NCBI GenBank assembly: GCA_025201345.1
Contig: JAIXMG010000016.1
Span: 620,001 to 684,000, forward strand
Length of the DNA: 64,000 nt
Direction of reading: 5' to 3'
Source of the DNA: Thamnidium elegans
Lineage: Eukaryota; Mucoromycota; Mucoromycetes; Mucorales; Mucoraceae
Shown here: in pieces, positions 59,608-64,000 of the stretch
Layout of the letters: each line of letters begins with the position of its first letter
Numbering within the stretch: the first letter of the stretch is position 1
Translations under genes and position numbers: made by a program
Notes under the pieces: generated by a model
What the model saw: the letters and a program-made list of their open reading frames with translations, nothing else
Told to the model about the DNA's origin: nothing
Databases searched by the model: none

Positions 59608-60456
59608 TCAAGTACAAAGAGGATTTAATAAATAGCAGGCCATCATACTAGCTATGACAAGCATTTTTATGGCATCTATAGGAAGTCCGGTTATATAACA
59701 GCTTACCATACGACCGCTATTCCATCTACCAACTCGACATAATTGATCTGCAGGTACACCTTTGTGATAGATCGTTTGAATACCACTTTTTCTGTTGGCA
59801 TGGGTAATATTTTACGTGTTAATTCCACATGCTTCGAACACTTGTTTATAGCTGGTGTACTGTTCTTCATAAAGGATATGGCCTTTCTTGTTACGAGACG
59901 AAGGGAACAGAAAAGTATCATACCAGTGGTGTCTGGAGATGAAGTCCAGGAAAGGTACATTTTCATGACGAAAAAGTGGGGAAAAGTACATCGCAAAAGC
60001 ATTTACTGGGCACAACTTACAGTTTTTATATCAAATAGCGAAACCATACTCGAGCTTCCTGTCTTTATTCGTTTTTCCAAAAGCAATCGCTGCAAAAATT
60101 GCGGTACACTTTGAGGTTTTTAACTACGAAGAAGCATGGCGTGACTCATATGAAACAAAGTCGGTCTCTTGTACCAAGAACGGTGTTGCGGTTCCAGAAA
60201 TACTTGCTGATGTCCAAAAGATCCTGAAGGTTATAACCATCAATTAAAATATGCTTTCCACGATCGTAATGGTAGACCCTTCGATGCTTAAATATCTGCT
60301 TAATGTGTGTATCAAGGAACGCTCTTACAAGTGGTTTTTTTGTAACATTCTGATCTCTGGCACTCAGTTGAGTCTGCCTTGAGTAAAGGTCTTTTACAGC
60401 TTTAACATAGGCAATAATTGATTCGTCTCCTAAAGGGAAAGGCGTTCCATCTTATG
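59608..60456 (-). pseudogene. Decayed Ndc10/Crypton-like tyrosine recombinase
   Basis: Read on the minus strand from 60451: DGTPFPLGDESIIAYVKAVK, LVRAFLDTHIKQIF, LCFI then, after a frameshift, MSHAMLLRS (box I Arg). Further down are FRHENVPFLDFISRHHWYDT and SYKQVFEACGINT. An in-frame TAA is followed by THANRKSGIQTIYHKGVPAD, CRVGRWNSGRM and CYITGLP. H-x-x-R, the GRWN motif and the final Y-x-T-x-L-P match the Ndc10-domain-II/Crypton tyrosine recombinase family common in Mucoromycota. At least one frameshift and two stops make it inactive. It sits 142 bp downstream of the holo-ACP synthase 3' end in the same orientation. Confidence 0.75.
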
Positions 60457-60597
60457 AAAAAAATGGAACTTTACTAAAAAAAACATTATGAGATTTTAGT
60501 CGATCCGGGGAAATCCTCTCTATTTTATTCTAAAAACTATAGTAATTTGGGTTCTCCCAATAAGTTTGGTGACTTATTTTGGGTTGGGGGCCAAAAA

Positions 60598-61026
60598 TTA
60601 ACCTTCAAGTACAACTTGAGCAATAGCATAATCTCCATCATGCGATAGTGACACATGGGATTTTAATATACCATATAATTTACCGTTTATAATATCTAAA
60701 TTAGGCTTATCTATATATACAAATATACTTCAATAATTAGGTTTATTTTAACTAAAAAAAAAAAAAAAAAACTTACCGTTTTGCTTAATCACTGAGACTT
60801 GTTTCCATTCCAACTTGTGTACTGGGTATAGTGCTTTATAAACAGCTTCCTTAATACACCACCTTGATCCTAAATAATTCAATTGTTTCTCTTGCTTTAA
60901 ACCACCAAACTCTTGATATTCTTGTTGACTTAATATGCGTTTTGCTAATTTATTGGATCCTCTTCTTGACATTAAAGAAGCAATTCTTGGTAAATGTACA
61001 ATGTCTACACCAATTCCTATGATCAT
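60598..61026 (-). CDS. PPT2: Holo-[acyl-carrier-protein] synthase, AcpS type (120 aa, 2 exons)
   Basis: Exon 1 is 60777-61026 and exon 2 is 60598-60710. Conserved motifs are GIGVDIVHLPRIASL at the start, LGSRWCIKEAVYKAL in the middle (the second magnesium/CoA site) and SLSHDGDYAIAQVV at the end. AcpS enzymes transfer 4'-phosphopantetheine from CoA to the serine of acyl carrier protein. The small stand-alone fungal form (yeast Ppt2) serves the mitochondrial type II fatty acid system. Length matches bacterial AcpS (about 120-130 aa). No clear mitochondrial presequence is visible at this start. Confidence 0.9.
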
Positions 61027-61838
61027 TTTTTATTTATTTTTTTTTAAAAAAAGAAAAAAATGAAGATAAATTATTCGTCACTTTTGGAAATAAAATAGGG
61101 AAAGTAAAAAGTTGTTAAGAAAATAAATATGAAAACTTACAATTGATTATAAAAAATAGCAAATTGAAGAGACAAATTGAAGAGACAGATTGAAGAGACA
61201 GATTGAAGGAAACAAAAGAAATAAAAAAGTAAAAAGGTTAGTATATGAAAGAATGAAACAGCCAACGATACTTCAATGATGTATCTAAGTACAAAGTATT
61301 TTAATTTACACGAATTGTTACTATGTACCTTTGCAGACCATATATACACGTATAGTTTTAATTTGACCACCCAGAGCCTAAGTTCTTGCGATACTTGAAG
61401 GACTTGCGGATGACTGAGCGAATAATGAGGAAAGGTTGCATTTATTTCTATCATTCACTTAGGATAATACATCATGATAATATGCTCATTGAAACTTTAA
61501 TTGGTATAATGTGATATAACAATTATCAAAAAATAAATAAATGCATGCTAATATGAACTTTTAGGAACTTGGTATTACACATTTTATGTTCTAGTATTAA
61601 AAACTAATCGACGTTTACACGTAAGTTTATATTTAGAATATCTGATTTTGAAGAAAAAAAATCTGACTTGCCTTTTTCGTAACATTAATATCCAGGTGTG
61701 TAAAAGCCTAATTTGGACAACTTGCGTTCCTTTTTTTTTAGCCCTATTAAAATATTTTTATAATTGTATATATATATAATAAATGTATATATTTTTACTT
61801 GTTTCTTCTTTTTTTCTTATGAGAACAAATATATTATA
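61027..61838. other. Divergent promoter region between PPT2 and the LIM/RhoGAP gene
   Basis: 812 bp with no supported gene, shared upstream region of two divergent genes. Contains the 13-bp tandem repeat at 61161-61211. Confidence 0.5.
61161..61211 (+). repeat. 13-bp tandem repeat (AGATTGAAGAGAC, about 4 units)
   Basis: Units start at 61161, 61174, 61187 and 61200; the first two are AAATTGAAGAGAC, the third AGATTGAAGAGAC, the fourth partial. It lies 135-185 bp upstream of the PPT2 ATG. Confidence 0.85.
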
Positions 61839-64000
61839 ATGACTCAAGATACTACAACACCTTCATGTTCGAAATGTGTTGCTCCTTTAGGCGATCAACT
61901 TGTAAGAGCTTTAGATGGTGCATTTCATCCTGAATGCTTTACTTGCTGGGTAAATCAATTATATATACAAATGTATATATATATATATATATATATACAT
62001 ATATAAAAAAAGAGGTTAAATCTAAAACACATTTTTTTTTAAAATAAAATAGGATTGCAATGTACCAGTTGCGTCTAGATATTTACCCCATCCAACCGAA
62101 CCAGGTCAACCATTATGTGAACGAGATTACTTTAAAAGACTTGGTCTTGTTTGCGCTACATGCGATGAACCTTTAAGAGGAACCTATATTATAGCATTGG
62201 ATAAAAAATACCATACTAATCATTTTACTTGTAACGATTGTTCAGTTGTATTTGGCCCTGACGATTCTTATTATGAACATGATCAAAAAGTATATTGTCA
62301 TTTTCATTATTCTACTCGATTTGCAGTTTCATGTGCTGGATGTGATATGTCGATTTTAAAGCAATATGTTGAAATAGAAAGAAATGATGTCGTCGATCAT
62401 TGGCATCCAGAATGTTATATGATTCAAAAGGTAATTATTGAATTTGTTTGGGCAAAACCGTATTGATACCCAATGTCCTAGTTTTGGAGTGTCAAAATTG
62501 CTCATCCAGTGTTAAAAGACAGTGATCCAAAGATTGTGCAAGGTTAGTTATTTTAATATTTAAAAAGTGGTAATTAAATTTATTTATTATTGCAATAAAG
62601 AATATAAAGCACAGAGTCCATTGGAGTTACTTAAAGTACAACGTGAGATGGAAGAAAAAGTGATTAGTATTTGGTCTGTATTATCAGCATTTGAAGGTAA
62701 ATAAAGTATTATAATTATAATATATTCAGGCTCTAAAAAAATAATTATAGAATCATCTGCTGTATGTATATCTGAAATGCTGTTGCATGTATCCAATGGT
62801 TCTTATATTGAAAGTATTTGTTTATCAGAAAGATTTTTGGTTCATGTAGAAGCATTATTTGCTGGTATTGATAAAATTCATAGTATATATCTGGAATATA
62901 AACAAACTGGTAATACAATTAATCATATCATATACATTTGTGTATATATATATTAAGGAAAATATTATTATTGTAGAATTTAAATATACAAGAGAAGCTA
63001 AAATGCTTTGTAAAAAAATCATCAATTTTTTTTCTTTATTATCAAGAACAGGTGATATGGAAATGAAAAAATTAGGCATCACACAAGAATTATTATCTCT
63101 CGTTACTGGTTTAGCTCATTATTTAAAGATTCTTATTAGACTAGCGTTGACTTCTGCACTCCGTTTGGTAAAAAAAGAAAAAGAAAAAGTATATCTGTTT
63201 ATTTATGTAACTCATGTATTCAATTAGGAAATCATCGTTGGAAAACCTGTTGTCGTTTCTCGCTTATTAGCTAAGCTTATGGAAATCCCTGGAAAAGAAA
63301 GACACAGTAGAGATTGTCAAAGACTCATTAAACCAAAGAACACTGATTTTTGTCATACCTGTAGAAATACCATTGAAGACCAATGTATTAAATATGGTGA
63401 TTATCGTTGGCATATGGCTTGTTTCAAGTGTAGAACATGTAATCGCTCACTATCTGTACCTGATAATGACTCTGTATTAAACACTGCTTCTGGTACTATA
63501 CATTGTATTACTTGCGCCAATGTTCCAAAGAGGGATGCATCTCCTTTTGAATATATCTCAAAATTAACTCAGTATAGTTTTCTATTGCGTGTTGCCCTTA
63601 GTCGTCTCTGTAACTTGCTTCAAATCACAGGTAAATTATACTCATGTAGATACATATATATATATAAATCTAATTTTATTATCGTATACAATTAGATAGT
63701 CAGCTCTCTTCTGTAGATTATTCGTCTAAATTAAAACCCACCACAAATACAATTGTAAAGGATGCCAACGTACAATTATCGCCTTCAGCTGAAAAGCAAT
63801 TGACCATGATGAACGATCTCGATATCTATCCCACTGAAATTCCTGATGCCAAGAATACTCACCTTGATCGCAAAGTCTCTAGATCATTTAAAACAGCAAA
63901 TAAACGTTCGACAATTTTAGGAAATGCAGACCTTGCAGCTTCACTTCGAACTCAAGCTACGCCTACTCGATTAGACAGTTTAAGAAGAATAGACCAACAT
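61839..64000 (+). CDS. LIM-domain Rho GTPase-activating protein, Lrg1-like (3' end outside window)
   Basis: Exons: 61839-61949, 62053-62430, 62482-62542, 62601-62696, 62751-62909, 62977-63167, 63228-63630, and 63696 to the window edge. The N-terminus holds tandem LIM zinc fingers (CSKCVAPLGDQLVRALDGAF, CATCDEPLRGTYIIALDKKY, CAGCDMSILKQYVEIERNDV). A helical middle part follows, then a further LIM near 63350 (CHTCRNTIEDQCIKYGDYRW, CFKCRTCNRSL). This spacing, N-terminal LIMs then an internal LIM, is the Lrg1 layout, whose C-terminal RhoGAP domain stimulates Rho1 GTP hydrolysis and controls glucan synthesis and polarity. The GAP domain is not in the window, so that activity is inferred. A Ser-rich linker begins in the last exon. 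Confidence 0.85.

Noticed and set aside
59743..60114. Plus-strand ORF of 123 codons
   Set aside because: Shadow of the Crypton-like recombinase relic on the minus strand.

Overview
The window reads as nuclear DNA of a filamentous fungus of the Mucoromycota, most likely Mucorales. It is strongly AT-rich and full of A/T homopolymers. Genes carry many GT-AG introns of about 45-100 nt, including 15-18 nt microexons. The gene set is fungal: a secreted GH46 chitosanase, a StuA/EFG1-type APSES factor, a Zn2Cys6 factor, a homoserine kinase, and an Lrg1-like LIM/RhoGAP. Degenerate Fanzor/TnpB-like, Ndc10/Crypton-like and IS630-like coding remnants fit this group too. Exon joins were made by eye from reading-frame continuity and splice motifs.

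Layout. 0-15.6 kb: partial SPF30/SMNDC1 splicing factor, F-box protein, type I Cys-rich membrane protein, homoserine kinase, Ser-rich unknown, GH46 chitosanase, K+-channel-beta-like aldo/keto reductase, APSES regulator. 15.65-22.0 kb: a 6.3 kb stretch with no supportable gene, upstream of the APSES gene. 22-27 kb: 23-bp tandem repeats, a decayed IS630/Tc1-mariner transposase, a small I78 protease inhibitor, copies of a dispersed repeat, and a decayed ORF of unknown origin. 27.5-35 kb: a 15-exon helical protein (possibly Rif1-like), mitochondrial ribosomal protein uS15m, exopolyphosphatase, a second F-box protein. 35-47 kb: two Fanzor-like relics interleaved with an MFS transporter, a P-loop polynucleotide-kinase-like protein, a bZIP factor and two orphan ORFs. 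47-53 kb: dihydrouridine synthase DUS2, choline-transporter-like PNS1, Zn2Cys6 factor. 53.6-61 kb: third Fanzor-like relic, FYVE protein, Crypton-like tyrosine recombinase relic, holo-ACP synthase. 61.8-64 kb: LIM/RhoGAP gene running off the right edge.

There is no operon logic. Genes are independent housekeeping, signalling and regulatory units in small runs, several convergent with 3' ends 14-90 bp apart. Between the runs lies a graveyard of single-copy mobile-element remnants from three unrelated recombinase/nuclease families. The most notable items are the three Fanzor/TnpB-like remnants within 20 kb, the Ndc10/Crypton remnant beside the holo-ACP synthase gene, the aldo/keto reductase that has lost two catalytic-tetrad residues, the 23-bp repeat array next to the transposase relic, and a dispersed repeat whose copies lie at 2.8, 25.4 and 25.8 kb.
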